64,000 bases of DNA from Alkalihalobacillus bogoriensis ATCC BAA-922 (GCF_000621445.1 NZ_JHYI01000006.1:310001-374000), one strand, 5' to 3'. Counted from the stretch's first letter, positions 27,245 to 37,340 are shown. Made by a program: numbers and translations. Notes: generated by a model not told the origin, from the letters alone.

Positions 27245-28792
27245 CTAATACATTTCAGATATTGTTTTTGCTTGCATATGAAGGACTAAGTAATCTGGTC
27301 CACCTGCTTTTGAGTCAGTTCCGGACATTTTAAAGCCACCAAATGGATGATAACCAACGATCGCTCCTGTACAATTGCGGTTAAAATATAAGTTACCAAC
27401 GTGAAAATCTTCTTTCGCTTGTTCAATATGAGCTCGATTTTTTGTAATCACCGCACCTGTTAACCCATACTCCGTATTATTGGCAATTTCTAGTGCATGC
27501 TCAAAACTTGTTGCTTTACAAAAAGCAACGACAGGTCCGAATATTTCTTCTTGCATAATTCTTGAGGTTGGATCTGCATCAGCAAATACAGTCGGTTGAA
27601 TAAAGTAACCTTTGCTACTATCGCCAGTTCCACCTGCCACAAGACGTGCTTCTTCTTTGCCAATATCAATATAGTTCATAATTTTCGTAAATGCCGCTTC
27701 ATCAACAACAGGACCCATATACATGTCACCTGTAGTCGGTTCCCCTACCGTTAACTCCTTCGTTAACGCAATGACTTTTTCTAATACTTCGTCATACACA
27801 TCTTCGTGAACAACTGCCCGCGATCCCGCTGAACACTTTTGACCGGAAAAGCCAAACGCCGACGTTACAATAGACTGTGCAGCCAAATCAAGATCTGCTT
27901 CATTATCTACGACAACGGTATCCTTTCCTCCCATTTCAACAATGACACGTTTTAAATGTTGTTGGCCTGGGTGAACAACGGCAGCTCTTTCGTACAATCT
28001 TACACCGACATCACGCGAACCAGTAAACGTAATTAAACTCGTATTCGGATGATCAACGAGGAAATCGCCCACTTCTGCACCACTACCTGGGATATAGTTC
28101 ACGACTCCAGCAGGTAACCCTGCTTCTTCAAGAACCTCCACAAACTTCGCACAAACAACTGGAGTCGTACTTGCTGATTTTAACAACACTGTATTTCCTG
28201 TTACGATCGGAGCTACAGTTGTACCCGCCATAATAGCTAAAGCAAAATTCCAAGGTGAAATGGTGACACACACTCCAGTAGGGGTGTAATAATAGCGGTT
28301 ATGTTCACCGATGCGACTATTTACTTGTTTACCCGACTGTAATACAATCATTTGTCTAGCGTAATATTCGAGAAAGTCAATCGCTTCGGCTGTATCCGCA
28401 TCTGCTTCTTTCCAAGGCTTCCCCGCTTCCTTTACAAGCCATGCTGAAAACTCATGTTTGCGGCGGCGAATAATGGCAGCTGCTCGAACAAGAATATTCG
28501 CTCTTTCTTCTGCCGTGACTTTTCTCCACGACTGAAACGCTTTTTCTGCTGTTTTGATCGCTTTTTCTGCAATTTCCTTATTGGCTTTAGAAACCGTGCC
28601 AATCATTTCATTTTTATTCGATGGATTAATGGATGTAATCTTCTCTTTTGTCCTAATTCGTTCCCCGCCGACAATCAGAGGATATTCTTTCCCTAATTGT
28701 TTTTCCACTTGTTGAAGCGCTTCTTTAAAGGCAAGTATGTTTTCCTCTATTGTAAAATCTGTGAATGGTTCATGTTTATACACTGGCAGCAT
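27245..28792 (-). CDS. rocA: L-glutamate gamma-semialdehyde (delta1-pyrroline-5-carboxylate) dehydrogenase
   Basis: 515 residues, the usual length of RocA/PutC. Aldehyde dehydrogenase motifs are present: [12 protein letters not shown], the general base in VIVEMGGKD, the catalytic Cys in [12 protein letters not shown], and the C-terminal [17 protein letters not shown] that is typical of P5C dehydrogenases. It oxidises glutamate semialdehyde to glutamate with NAD+, the last step of arginine, ornithine and proline breakdown. It is the last gene of the rocD-lipoyl-like-rocA operon, 27 bp after the small gene, and is followed by a terminator. Expression should come from the sigma-54 promoter in front of rocD. 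Confidence 0.95.
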   Translation of the reverse strand: MLPVYKHEPFTDFTIEENILAFKEALQQVEKQLGKEYPLIVGGERIRTKEKITSINPSNKNEMIGTVSKANKEIAEKAIKTAEKAFQSWRKVTAEERANILVRAAAIIRRRKHEFSAWLVKEAGKPWKEADADTAEAIDFLEYYARQMIVLQSGKQVNSRIGEHNRYYYTPTGVCVTISPWNFALAIMAGTTVAPIVTGNTVLLKSASTTPVVCAKFVEVLEEAGLPAGVVNYIPGSGAEVGDFLVDHPNTSLITFTGSRDVGVRLYERAAVVHPGQQHLKRVIVEMGGKDTVVVDNEADLDLAAQSIVTSAFGFSGQKCSAGSRAVVHEDVYDEVLEKVIALTKELTVGEPTTGDMYMGPVVDEAAFTKIMNYIDIGKEEARLVAGGTGDSSKGYFIQPTVFADADPTSRIMQEEIFGPVVAFCKATSFEHALEIANNTEYGLTGAVITKNRAHIEQAKEDFHVGNLYFNRNCTGAIVGYHPFGGFKMSGTDSKAGGPDYLVLHMQAKTISEMY

Positions 28793-28819
28793 CGTTTCTC
28801 CTCCTTATATTTATTTTTA

Positions 28820-29071
28820 TTAGTCACACCCAACAGGTTGTGCATCTTCTTTTAAAACCGCTAATGTATAATCAGAAATAATCGAATCTCCTTCATGTAC
28901 ATTTACTTTTGAAATGACACCACTCGCTCCTATTTTTACTTCATAGGACGTTCCATTTTTCGTGCGGATGAGAAATAACGGTTCCCACTCATACACAAAA
29001 GATCCTTCTTTCACTAATATTTTTTCTACTGTTCCATTTGCAAGACTAGCCACCGTACGAAAACAATCCAT
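28820..29071 (-). CDS. Small biotinyl/lipoyl-domain-like protein in the roc operon
   Basis: 83 residues with the repeated beta-hammerhead layout of biotinyl/lipoyl domains: first half ANGTVEKILVKEGSFVYEWE, second half SGVISKVNVHEGDSIISDY, and a turn between them. The turn reads IRTKNGTSYEVKIGA in place of the normal EAMKM (biotin) or DKA (lipoate) motif. One Lys (about residue 38) lies near the tip but its surroundings are unusual, so modification is uncertain. It sits between rocD and rocA, which suggests a role linked to arginine catabolism. Alternatives are a degenerate carrier or a fold re-used for binding. I do not know a characterised homologue. Confidence 0.75.
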   Translation of the reverse strand: MDCFRTVASLANGTVEKILVKEGSFVYEWEPLFLIRTKNGTSYEVKIGASGVISKVNVHEGDSIISDYTLAVLKEDAQPVGCD

Positions 29072-29143
29072 TTCTTTCCTCCTCTTTTTACTAGAAAATG
29101 AACGATGCTGTTTTCTCTTGTCGGTTTCTTGTTGTAATCCCTC

Positions 29144-30337
29144 TTATTTTTCAAGAACTTTTGTTATTTTTTCAATTGCCCACTCTAGATCATTTTCTTT
29201 AATAACTAAAGGTGGGGCAAATCGGATAACATTTTCATGTGTTTCTTTACATAACAATCCTTCTTCTTTTAATTGTTCACAATATTTTCTAGCAGGTACA
29301 GTTAATTCAACACCAATAAATAAACCGCGACCACGAACTTCTTTAATGATTGGATTGTTTATTTGTTTTAACTTCTCTTTTAAATAACTTCCTAAATTAA
29401 ACGATCGTTTAACAAGGTCTTCCTCTTCAATGACATCAAGTGCAGCAATCGCAACGGCACATGCTAACGGATTTCCACCAAATGTTGATCCGTGTGAACC
29501 AGGCTCAAATACACCAAGAATAGAACGGTCCGCACAAACAACGGAAATGGGGAAGACTCCACCACCGAGTGCTTTTCCTAATATATACATATCAGGCTCA
29601 ACGCCATCCCAATCTGATGCAAACAATTTCCCTGAACGACCTAACCCAGACTGAATTTCATCTGCTATAAATAGTACATTTTCTTGTTTACATACCTCAT
29701 AAGCTTCTTTTAAAAACCCTTCAGGTGGAATAATAATACCTGCTTCCCCTTGAATAGGCTCAATTAAAAACGCAGCTGTATTTGGAGTTATTGCCTTTTT
29801 CAATGATTCAATATCACCGTAAGGAATAACTACTATCCCGGGAAGCATCGGCCCAAATCCTCTTTTATATTCTTCATTTGAAGAAAGGGATACAGCTGTC
29901 ATCGTTCTCCCGTGGAAATTATCTTCACACACGATGATTTGCGCTTCATTATCAGGGACTCCCTTACAATCGTATGCCCATCTTCTGGCTGCTTTGACTG
30001 CAGTTTCCACTGCTTCTGCACCCGTATTCATCGGGAGTATCATGTTTTTCTTCGTTAAAGTAGATACTTTCTCATAAAACGGGGCTAATTTATCATTATG
30101 AAAAGCGCGTGATGTTAATGTAATTTTTTCGGCTTGATTTTTTAACGCCTCTATAATTTTTGGGTGACAATGCCCTTGATTCACCGCAGAATAAGCACTT
30201 AACATATCTAAATATTTATTTCCTTCTGGATCAGTTACCCATGCTCCTTTTGCTTCTGAAATTACTATTGGGAGTGGATGATAATTATTTGCACCGTATG
30301 TTTCCGTTTGTTTAATAATTGATGTTGATGATGTCAT
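29144..30337 (-). CDS. rocD: Ornithine aminotransferase
   Basis: 397 residues of the class III aminotransferase family. Seen are the ornithine-aminotransferase start [19 protein letters not shown], the [14 protein letters not shown] segment, [28 protein letters not shown] and the PLP lysine in [14 protein letters not shown]. It converts ornithine and 2-oxoglutarate to glutamate semialdehyde and glutamate. It is first in the operon with the lipoyl-like gene and rocA, and divergent from the activator gene rocR. A -24/-12 promoter lies about 50 bp upstream of the ATG, so transcription needs sigma-54 (SigL) and RocR. Confidence 0.95.
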   Translation of the reverse strand: MTSSTSIIKQTETYGANNYHPLPIVISEAKGAWVTDPEGNKYLDMLSAYSAVNQGHCHPKIIEALKNQAEKITLTSRAFHNDKLAPFYEKVSTLTKKNMILPMNTGAEAVETAVKAARRWAYDCKGVPDNEAQIIVCEDNFHGRTMTAVSLSSNEEYKRGFGPMLPGIVVIPYGDIESLKKAITPNTAAFLIEPIQGEAGIIIPPEGFLKEAYEVCKQENVLFIADEIQSGLGRSGKLFASDWDGVEPDMYILGKALGGGVFPISVVCADRSILGVFEPGSHGSTFGGNPLACAVAIAALDVIEEEDLVKRSFNLGSYLKEKLKQINNPIIKEVRGRGLFIGVELTVPARKYCEQLKEEGLLCKETHENVIRFAPPLVIKENDLEWAIEKITKVLEK

Positions 30338-30388
30338 TTTAATTCCTCCTCCATACTCGTGGCGATTTCTTGATTTACTTATAGTTAA

Positions 30389-30405
30389 TGCAAAAACTAT
30401 GCCAA
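30389..30405 (-). promoter_or_regulatory. Sigma-54 (SigL) promoter of rocD
   Basis: TTGGCATAGTTTTTGCA on the minus strand carries the invariant GG and GC pairs 12 bases apart, close to the consensus TGGCAC-N5-TTGC. The spacing is identical to the rocF promoter at 34823-34838. Confidence 0.85.
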
Positions 30406-30489
30406 CATGCTATTTCCCTGTTTTTTTCACAGCCGATTTATGTTACGCAAGTTTTTTTTTCGAATCCATTGATAATTTTTCCTAAAAAC

Positions 30490-30560
30490 CGAAAAATATT
30501 TTTTCGTTTTACAAGTTAGTGCGTTAATAATAGAAAAATATATTTGCTCTCATAACTTGT
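30490..30560. promoter_or_regulatory. Inverted repeats between rocD and rocR (candidate RocR upstream activating sites)
   Basis: Two inverted repeats lie about 85-170 bp upstream of the rocD promoter: CGAAAAA-TAT-TTTTTCG (30490-30506) and ACAAGTT (30511-30517) facing AACTTGT (30554-30560). RocR-type activators bind palindromic sites at such distances. The assignment rests on position and symmetry only. Confidence 0.4.
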
Positions 30561-30600
30561 TCCTATTACACTAGTAACTAAGATAAAGGGGGAGTAAGTT

Positions 30601-32010
30601 GTGATTGAAGAAAAAATGGCCAATGAGCATCTTCATCATATTTATAATACGATTGTAAACGAAGTTGATGTCGGGATTCACGTCATTAACGCTAAAGGAG
30701 AAACCGTCATTTATAATAGCAAAATGATGGATATTGAATCTCTCTCAAAAGAGGATGTTTTACATAAGCACTTCCTAGATGTGTTTACATTTGAAGAAGG
30801 AGAAACAAGTACATTATTAGATGTATTACGAGAAAAACGCCCACGAAAAAATGTTAAGCAAACGTATTTCAACCATAGAGGTAAAGAAATTACAACGGTG
30901 AACCATACTTTCCCTATTTTCTATGAAGATCAGTTAATTGGGGCGATAGAAATAGCAAAAGATGTTACAAACCTAGAGAGATTAATACGGAAAAACATCA
31001 AACAAAAAGGTAATACGACATTCACCTTTGATAGTATTATAGGAAAAAGCCCCTCTATACGAGAAGTAATTGAACATACAAAACGAGCTACAAGAACTCC
31101 TTCCTCTGTCTTAATTATTGGTGAAACAGGGACAGGGAAAGAGCTATTTGCCCAAAGCATTCATAATGGAAGTGAACGTTCTTCTGCTCCATTTATTTCT
31201 CAAAACTGTGCCGCTATCCCTGATACGCTTATTGAAAGTATTTTATTTGGGACAAAAAAAGGCGCGTTTACTGGTGCGTTAGAACGACCTGGCTTGTTTG
31301 AGGAAGCAAGTGGTGGCACGTTATTTCTAGATGAAATTAATTCATTAAGTCCAATGTTACAAGCGAAACTATTACGCGCTATCCAAGAGAAGGTTATCCG
31401 TCGTGTCGGAGATACAATAGACCGGAAAGTAGACGTTCGGATTTTATCAACGATTAATGAAGATCCAATTGAAGCTATTGCAAACGGTCGATTGCGAAAA
31501 GATTTATATTACCGGTTAAGTGTAGTCTCTATTTTTATTCCGCCTTTACGAGAGCGTAAAGAAGATATCCCTTTGCTCGCCTCTCATTTTATTGAAAAAT
31601 ATAATCATCTTTTCCAAATGAATGTCGACAAACTTCATCCAGAAGTGATGCAGTTGTTTACAGAATACGATTGGCCTGGGAATGTACGAGAACTCGAACA
31701 TGTCATTGAAGGAGCTATGAATCTCGTCATTGACGATACAACAATAAATTTGGCCCATTTACCCGTTCATTTTCGGAATAAATCCATTCCAAAAGAAGCC
31801 ACATCTTCAGTACATTCTTCTATTGATGTTAATGAGGAGCTAACAACAAGATATCAGTTAAAAGACTATCTTCATGAAGCAGAAACGTATTTTATTAAAA
31901 AAGCACTTGCTCGCCATAAATATCATGTTACAAACACAGCAAAAGAGCTCGGGTTAAGTCGCCAAGCTCTTCAATATCGAATGAAACGCCTTCACATTCG
32001 AGCAAAATAA
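30601..32010 (+). CDS. rocR: Sigma-54-dependent transcriptional activator of arginine catabolism
   Basis: 469 residues: N-terminal PAS sensor domain (about 8-120), AAA+ domain (about 145-380) with Walker A GETGTGKELFAQ, the sigma-54-contacting loop GAFTGA (in TKKGAFTGALERPG), Walker B GGTLFLDEI, and a Fis-type helix-turn-helix at the C-terminus (NTAKELGLSRQALQYRMKRL). The start is GTG 30601 with AAAGGGGGAG upstream. It is divergent from rocD and lies in a cluster with rocA, rocF and a transporter, which fixes its identity as RocR. In B. subtilis RocR responds to ornithine or citrulline and activates sigma-54 promoters; two such promoters are visible here. Confidence 0.94.
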   Translation: MIEEKMANEHLHHIYNTIVNEVDVGIHVINAKGETVIYNSKMMDIESLSKEDVLHKHFLDVFTFEEGETSTLLDVLREKRPRKNVKQTYFNHRGKEITTVNHTFPIFYEDQLIGAIEIAKDVTNLERLIRKNIKQKGNTTFTFDSIIGKSPSIREVIEHTKRATRTPSSVLIIGETGTGKELFAQSIHNGSERSSAPFISQNCAAIPDTLIESILFGTKKGAFTGALERPGLFEEASGGTLFLDEINSLSPMLQAKLLRAIQEKVIRRVGDTIDRKVDVRILSTINEDPIEAIANGRLRKDLYYRLSVVSIFIPPLRERKEDIPLLASHFIEKYNHLFQMNVDKLHPEVMQLFTEYDWPGNVRELEHVIEGAMNLVIDDTTINLAHLPVHFRNKSIPKEATSSVHSSIDVNEELTTRYQLKDYLHEAETYFIKKALARHKYHVTNTAKELGLSRQALQYRMKRLHIRAK

Positions 32011-32226
32011 TACAAATTTACAACAAGGTATTGCTTAACAAACGTCAGTTCAATGGCGTTGAAAATATATCCACATGATAATCTTATCCAGCTTTTAGTT
32101 TGCTCAAATAACATATTTGTTCCATTGCGCTACAGCCACTCTCTTTCCCGCAGGAGTCGAGTGGCTTTCGTCCATTTCACTAGGTGGAATCATTATATTA
32201 TCTAAGCTATAAATTTTAAATAAAGG

Positions 32227-32247
32227 ATAACGAATAAATGTCCGATA
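32227..32247. repeat. Family B short palindromic unit
   Basis: ATAACGAATAAATGTCCGATA resembles the units clustered at 62277-62460 (compare ATAACGGAACAGATGTCCGATA, the reverse complement of the second one). It lies in the 392-bp gap 32011-32402 just left of a family A repeat; the rest of that gap before 32227 shows no gene. Confidence 0.5.
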
Positions 32248-32253
32248 CGTTTC

Positions 32254-32401
32254 TAACTAAGAAACGCGGAGCGTCTTTTCGTTTCAAGCGAAGCGCGGAG
32301 CCCTGCCCGCTTTTGACAATGAACCCCAAGTGCTCTTCTTGAATAAGCTTTCAAAGCTTCGCTGCTAGACCAAAAATTTTATCTTTCTTATCTTTCAAAA
32401 A
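32254..32401. repeat. MITE-like intergenic repeat, family A, copy 3 (long form)
   Basis: Left end CTAAGAAACGCGGAGCGTC, middle AAGCGAAGCGCGGAGCCC then TGCCCGCTTTTGACAATGAA, right end AATAAGCTTTCAAAGCTTCG then TGCTAGACC and CTTTCTTATC. The ends TAAGAAA and TTTCTTA are short terminal inverted repeats. It separates the convergent rocR and yjiH-type genes. Confidence 0.78.
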
Positions 32402-32402
32402 A

Positions 32403-32440
32403 GAGTGTCACAAAAAGAAAGCATTCTCTTTGTGACACTC
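32403..32440 (-). terminator. Terminator of the YjiH-family transporter gene
   Basis: GAGTGTCACAAA / TTTGTGACACTC, 12-bp stem extendable inside, followed on the minus strand by TTTTTTG. Confidence 0.87.
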
Positions 32441-32446
32441 CTACCT

Positions 32447-33832
32447 TTACATCAGCCAAAAAATAAGATGAGCCATTCCTACGATAATCGGCAATGTAAT
32501 AAGTGTTCGTTGCAAAAAGATAATGACTAAATCGAGAAAACGGACTGGGATTTTTGACGCAAGGAGAAGTCCCCCGACTTCTGACATATAAATCAATTGT
32601 GTAATCGATACACAAGCAATAACAAATCGAGTGAACTCACTTTCAATGCCACTCCCAATGATGGCAGGTAAAAGCATATCCGCAAATCCGATCACCATTG
32701 TTTGTGCAGCTTCTGCTGCATGTGGTACTTGCATCCATTCAAGCAATGGGATAAACGGGAGTCCTAAATAATGGAATAGCGGTGTATTTTCAGCAAATAT
32801 TAACGCAACTGTACCAACAGCCATGACAATTGGAATAACACCGAGCCACATATCAAGAACGTTTTGGAACCCACCTTTTATCGTTTTGCCTATCCCCTCA
32901 TTGTTTTGCGCACGATAGGCGGCTTTGTTGAAGCCTACTTTTAAAAGGGATTCCCCGTTTTTTGCATTATCTTCTTGAGGTCGATCTTTGTTTTCAACAA
33001 TATACTCATTCGGTTTTCGCGATAACGGCGGAATTCTCGGGCAAATAACCGCAGCTACAAACCCAGCTACTACAACTGTAAAGTAAAAAGGTAAAAACAT
33101 CGACGTCAACTCTAAGTATTCTAAAATGACGATACTAAATGTTATCGACACTACAGAAAACGTTGTTCCGATAACAGCCGCTTCACGTTTTGTGTAAAAT
33201 CCTTCTTCATATTGCTTATTCGTTAATAATATTCCGACCGTTCCGTCACCCATCCATGATGCCATACAATCAACTGAAGAACGTCCAGGCAACGTAAATA
33301 ACGGACGCATCACTTTATTTAATAACGTTCCAAACAGTTCAAGTAAACCGAAATTTAACAAAAGAGGTAAAAACAAACCAGCAAATAAGAAAATTGTGAA
33401 CAGTACAGGAATAAGATCATTCATTACAATTGCACCAGTATATTCAGACCAAACCGCTTCTGGTCCCCACTCAAATACAGTCATCGTTGCAAAAATAAAC
33501 CCTAATACCCGAGTGACAACCCATGCTGGGTGGACGATAAATAGTCCTTTTAAAAACGGACGATTCATAAGAGACTCTGGTTTTAATGCCGTTCCAATTA
33601 TACTCATGACGGATACAAAAAATAACATAACCGTAACAATATACGGAGTACTCTCTCCGAGTAACGCTTTCAATTCATTAGCTAAAATAGCAACTGGAAT
33701 CGTAATACTGTCATCATACTGAATCGGAATCATAAACAAGAAAATCCCAATCAATGATGGAAGAATGAACCACACATATGCTTTTCCACTAATAGCAACT
33801 GGTTGTTTCTCTTTTCCTTTCCCCTCTGCCAT
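32447..33832 (-). CDS. YjiH-family membrane transporter (nucleoside-recognition GATE domain), candidate arginine/ornithine permease
   Basis: 461 residues from ATG 33832 (MAEGKGK), which has AAAGGGGGA upstream; a start at 33853 lacks a good site. About 10-11 hydrophobic segments; conserved PGRSSVDCMASWMGDGTVGILL and a C-terminal MPxIIGSGIESEFTRF-like region (here LPAIIGSGIESEFTRF) are typical of YjiH/nucleoside-recognition proteins. The family's substrate is not well established. It lies 42 bp after the arginase gene and should be co-transcribed from the sigma-54 promoter at 34823. No other amino-acid permease (RocE/RocC) is seen here, so it may import or exchange arginine or ornithine. That role is inference. 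Confidence 0.85.
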   Translation of the reverse strand: MAEGKGKEKQPVAISGKAYVWFILPSLIGIFLFMIPIQYDDSITIPVAILANELKALLGESTPYIVTVMLFFVSVMSIIGTALKPESLMNRPFLKGLFIVHPAWVVTRVLGFIFATMTVFEWGPEAVWSEYTGAIVMNDLIPVLFTIFLFAGLFLPLLLNFGLLELFGTLLNKVMRPLFTLPGRSSVDCMASWMGDGTVGILLTNKQYEEGFYTKREAAVIGTTFSVVSITFSIVILEYLELTSMFLPFYFTVVVAGFVAAVICPRIPPLSRKPNEYIVENKDRPQEDNAKNGESLLKVGFNKAAYRAQNNEGIGKTIKGGFQNVLDMWLGVIPIVMAVGTVALIFAENTPLFHYLGLPFIPLLEWMQVPHAAEAAQTMVIGFADMLLPAIIGSGIESEFTRFVIACVSITQLIYMSEVGGLLLASKIPVRFLDLVIIFLQRTLITLPIIVGMAHLIFWLM

Positions 33833-33874
33833 AAACGTTCCCCCTTTATTCATTTCTTCTACTACTATATGTGG

Positions 33875-34777
33875 TTATAGTAGTTTTTTTCCTAGTAATG
33901 ATGTAATTAATGCAACAGCGACATTTGCCGTTTGATTGCGATTATCTAAGATTGGGTTTACTTCAACAAATTCAGCTGATGTGATAATTTCAGACTCTGC
34001 TAGCATTTCAAGTGCTAAATGACTTTCACGATATGTAATCCCACCTAATACCGGTGTTCCTACTCCAGGCGCATCCGTTGGGTCAATTCCATCAAGATCA
34101 AGACTTAAATGGACCCCATCAGTCCGACTTGATAAATACTCAATTGTTTCTTCCATGACTCTTGTCATACCCATACGATCAATCTCATGCATCGTGTATA
34201 CTTTAATGCCTTTTTCTTTAATTAACTCTCTTTCACCTTCATCAATGGAACGAGCACCAACAATGACAATATTTTCAGGCTTTATTTTCGGTAAAAATCC
34301 ACCAATATTCGTTAATTCCGGATGTCCAATTCCGAGGTTAACAGCTAATGGCATCCCATGAATATTACCTGAAGGAGATGTTTCCGCACAGTTTAGATCA
34401 ACATGGGCATCATACCAAATCACCCCTAAATTCTCATGACGCTTGCATAGGCCAGCAATGGAACCAATGCTAATACTATGGTCGCCACCTAAAATTAGCG
34501 GGAAATTTCCATTGTCCTCAATTTTTTCAACTTCTTGTTGAAGCACATTACTTGCATGAATAACCTCTTTTAAATTTCGTAAGTTGCCTTCTTCTGTATC
34601 ACTTCTCGACCGATTAATGCTAATGTCACCAAAATCTTTCACTTCATATCCTAATGCCTCCACTTCTTCAATGAGGCCCGCATATCTCATTGCACTTGGT
34701 CCCATATCCACTCCACGTCGCTTTTGTCCCAAATCCATCGGTACACCAATAATGGACACTTGTTTAAAATTTTTCAT
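33875..34777 (-). CDS. rocF: Arginase
   Basis: 300 residues from ATG 34777 ([11 protein letters not shown]), with AGAGAGGG upstream; the frame runs 17 codons further without support. All manganese-site motifs of ureohydrolases are present: [19 protein letters not shown], and [18 protein letters not shown], plus the N-terminal [19 protein letters not shown] typical of bacterial arginase. It splits arginine to ornithine and urea in the cytoplasm, feeding RocD and RocA. A -24/-12 promoter lies 46-61 bp upstream, so it is under RocR/sigma-54 control like rocD. The downstream YjiH gene is probably in the same transcript. Confidence 0.96.
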   Translation of the reverse strand: MKNFKQVSIIGVPMDLGQKRRGVDMGPSAMRYAGLIEEVEALGYEVKDFGDISINRSRSDTEEGNLRNLKEVIHASNVLQQEVEKIEDNGNFPLILGGDHSISIGSIAGLCKRHENLGVIWYDAHVDLNCAETSPSGNIHGMPLAVNLGIGHPELTNIGGFLPKIKPENIVIVGARSIDEGERELIKEKGIKVYTMHEIDRMGMTRVMEETIEYLSSRTDGVHLSLDLDGIDPTDAPGVGTPVLGGITYRESHLALEMLAESEIITSAEFVEVNPILDNRNQTANVAVALITSLLGKKLL

Positions 34778-34822
34778 GATGAAATCCCTCTCTTTTTTCT
34801 TCTTATTTATATCTTTTATCTT

Positions 34823-34838
34823 ATGCAAATTTCATGCC
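34823..34838 (-). promoter_or_regulatory. Sigma-54 (SigL) promoter of rocF
   Basis: TGGCATGAAATTTGCA on the minus strand has GG and GC pairs 12 bases apart, matching the rocD promoter (TTGGCAT and TTTGCA). It lies 46 bp before the chosen ATG. Confidence 0.85.
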
Positions 34839-34877
34839 ACTTTACTAATGTGCAATGCACTGCTTATATACATCACT

Positions 34878-34908
34878 CGTATATTATTTCGCTATGAAAT
34901 TATATACG
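34878..34908. promoter_or_regulatory. 31-bp inverted repeat upstream of rocF (candidate RocR site)
   Basis: CGTATATTATTTC faces GAAATTATATACG across 5 bases; 12 of 13 positions pair. It lies 40 bp upstream of the -24 element, within the 412-bp gap 34778-35189 that also holds the chemoreceptor promoter. No gene is seen in this gap. Confidence 0.5.
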
Positions 34909-35092
34909 ATCTTGCATATTTTTGCTATGTATATGGATAATTTTATTGCGAAAAGACAAATATTTTTGCATTATACCAACAACAATTCTATTCCTCCTTT
35001 TGTAAGAAGTATAGTCGTTCATGAATATTTTGAACCTTTTACATAACATTGATTTTCAATTTTTTTACATAAATTACAGCCAAAAACGTTTA

Positions 35093-35122
35093 TCGACAAA
35101 ACTTTTTATATAAAAGTATAAT
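35093..35122 (+). promoter_or_regulatory. Possible sigma-A promoter of the chemoreceptor gene
   Basis: TCGACA (35093-35098), 18-base spacer, perfect TATAAT (35117-35122). The -10 box is good and the -35 box fair. No clear sigma-D motif was seen. Confidence 0.45.
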
Positions 35123-35189
35123 ATTTTTGTGTTAGGATGAAAGTATCATGTTGAAAAATGTCGAATTTACGGTAGAGGAGGAGTTTATT

Positions 35190-37244
35190 ATGAACCTTGT
35201 TTCAAAAATCCAAACAAGTTTACGATTAAAAATGCTATTTGTTTTTGTTCCAATTATTTTAATTTCTACTATAGCATTATCAACTTTAAGTTATATTGAT
35301 TCAAAAAACGAGATTGCTTCCATTACAGAAATACGTGTTCTTAATGAGTTACATTACATCGAAGAACAGATGAGTCATGAATTCACTGCCCATACACGTT
35401 TGATTGAATCTATTGAAGCTATATACAGCACAACATATGATTCCTTGCAAAAAGAAGATGTTAAGAATCTCCTAGAAAATAGCGTTGTTATAAATGAACA
35501 TACATTTGGTATAGGTATATGGCTAGAACCTAATACGATTGGCAACGAGCAATTTTTCGGTCCTTACGTTTACAAAGAAGGTCAGCAAGTCGTGTACACA
35601 GAAGATTACGAAGATCCGTCTTACAATTTTCACAACACCGATTGGTATGAATTAGGGAAGCAGTCTTCTGAGTACGAAATCTCCTGGACAGAGCCTTATT
35701 TTGATGAATCTCTTAATATTACATTAATTACAGCTACATTTCCTATCTATGCGGATTCAACATTTTTAGGTGTGATAACAGCAGATTATGACCTCTCCAC
35801 CATTCAAGAGCTCGTCGCTAGTCAAACATTTGAAACATCCGGATATTTCTTTTTAGTTAACTCGGATGGGGAATTTCTTGCTCATCAAGATCAACAAAAA
35901 GTAATGAATGGGAATTTAGCGGACGATGAATTTTACTTTCCATTATCTCAAACAATGGGGAATAATAAAGAAGGAAAAGCTGTTCTTACTATTGATAATG
36001 GAACATGGGAAAGTTTTTACTCTACTGTTCCTACAACTAATTGGAAACTTATAGGGCTTGCTCCGGCGAGTGAATTATATGCATCAGTAACTAGATTATT
36101 ATATAAAGCATTGACAATTACAACCATTGTTAGTGGACTTCTACTTTTAACTATCGTGTTATTTAGTGCACGGATGACAAAACAAATCGGGCAAATCGTT
36201 GAAGGCATCCAACGTTTATCTAATGGTGATTTAACTAGTACTGTGGATGTTAAGACAAAGGATGAAATTGGACAAATTGGGAGACATTACAATGAAGCTG
36301 TTCTTAATTTACGGCAAACGATTTATACTATTACCCAAACTTCTAATCACGTTGCTTCAAGTGCAAATGAACTTTCTGTTAGCTCAGAAGAGACAAGTAA
36401 ATCGATTGTAGAAGTTTCAGCTTCCATTGAAGAAGTGGCAAGTAACACGACTGAACAAAGAAAATCAAGTACAGTATTAAACGAAATGACAGTCACCATT
36501 ACAGAAGGCATTGATATGATTTCAGCTAATGTGAAAGACGTAAAAGATAATGCCGTTCATACATCAAACCTTTCTTCAAAAGGAAATTTGTATGTTACTG
36601 ACGTCATGAATCAAATGCACACTATCCATGAGCAAGTCGAGCAGTCGTCTACAACAGTCGATAATCTTAACGATAAGTCTAGAAAAATCGAAGACATTAT
36701 ATCACTGATTACATCAATTGCAGAAAAAACTAACCTACTAGCTTTAAATGCAGCGATTGAAGCAGCTCGAGCTGGAGAAAATGGAAAAGGTTTTGTTATC
36801 GTTGCTGAGGAAGTTCGTAAATTAGCAGAGCAATCCAGCCATGCGACATTCCAAATTAAATCATTAATCATTGATATACAAGAAGATATTAATCATGTCG
36901 TTAATGCTATGAATGAGAGTACGACAACGACAAAACATGGACTAGAACTAGCTCAAAAAACCGGACAGTCATTTAAGGACATTTTTCTCTCCATTGAAGA
37001 CGTAACAAAAAAAGCTGAAGAAACCGACCAATTTATTAATTCTATACTGACTGATGCAGCTAAGATGGAAACAATTGTTGAAGGTGTCAAAACGATAGCC
37101 CTTACAAATGATGACCATGCACAGAGTGTATCTGCCGCTACGGAAGAACAGTCTGCAATCATGCAAGAAGTAACTGCAACGAGTGAAGAATTAGCAAAAG
37201 TCGCCCTTGAATTACAAGGTGAAATTGAGAAATTCAAAATATAA
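35190..37244 (+). CDS. Methyl-accepting chemotaxis protein with dCache sensor
   Basis: 684 residues from ATG 35190 (MNLVSKIQ), with AGAGGAGGAG upstream; the longer frame from 35148 lacks a site. Layout: membrane segment (about 17-37), extracellular double-Cache ligand domain (about 40-300; [34 protein letters not shown]), second membrane segment (about 306-328), HAMP domain, and a long helical signalling domain with the hairpin-tip sequence [19 protein letters not shown] and methylation-type Glu/Gln pairs. It would sense an outside small molecule, often amino acids or carboxylates for dCache, and control CheA. Being next to the arginine genes hints at an amino-acid ligand, but nothing in the sequence proves it. 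Confidence 0.94.
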   Translation: MNLVSKIQTSLRLKMLFVFVPIILISTIALSTLSYIDSKNEIASITEIRVLNELHYIEEQMSHEFTAHTRLIESIEAIYSTTYDSLQKEDVKNLLENSVVINEHTFGIGIWLEPNTIGNEQFFGPYVYKEGQQVVYTEDYEDPSYNFHNTDWYELGKQSSEYEISWTEPYFDESLNITLITATFPIYADSTFLGVITADYDLSTIQELVASQTFETSGYFFLVNSDGEFLAHQDQQKVMNGNLADDEFYFPLSQTMGNNKEGKAVLTIDNGTWESFYSTVPTTNWKLIGLAPASELYASVTRLLYKALTITTIVSGLLLLTIVLFSARMTKQIGQIVEGIQRLSNGDLTSTVDVKTKDEIGQIGRHYNEAVLNLRQTIYTITQTSNHVASSANELSVSSEETSKSIVEVSASIEEVASNTTEQRKSSTVLNEMTVTITEGIDMISANVKDVKDNAVHTSNLSSKGNLYVTDVMNQMHTIHEQVEQSSTTVDNLNDKSRKIEDIISLITSIAEKTNLLALNAAIEAARAGENGKGFVIVAEEVRKLAEQSSHATFQIKSLIIDIQEDINHVVNAMNESTTTTKHGLELAQKTGQSFKDIFLSIEDVTKKAEETDQFINSILTDAAKMETIVEGVKTIALTNDDHAQSVSAATEEQSAIMQEVTATSEELAKVALELQGEIEKFKI

Positions 37245-37292
37245 TTTCCCCATATGCAAAAAACTTGTTTCATTTAGAATGAAGTTGTATGA

Positions 37293-37318
37293 TAATATTA
37301 ATATATATATTAATATTA
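37293..37318. promoter_or_regulatory. Perfect 26-bp AT palindrome upstream of the ArsR-type gene
   Basis: TAATATTA on both sides of a central (AT)5 makes a perfect palindrome 22 bp before the regulator start. ArsR-type repressors bind AT-rich inverted repeats of this kind, so it is probably the autoregulatory operator. Its core AATATTAATA recurs at 45333-45344 upstream of the arabino-oligosaccharide transporter. Confidence 0.55.
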
Positions 37319-37340
37319 CAGTGAAGTATGGGGGATACCT

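Noticed and set aside
28962-29387. 141-codon plus-strand frame across the lipoyl-like gene and rocD
   Set aside because: It overlaps two well-supported genes antisense and its sequence is of the Ser/Phe-rich shadow type.
37293-37318. Replication origin or phage attachment site
   Set aside because: There are no DnaA boxes, integrase or phage genes; position before a regulator start fits an operator better.
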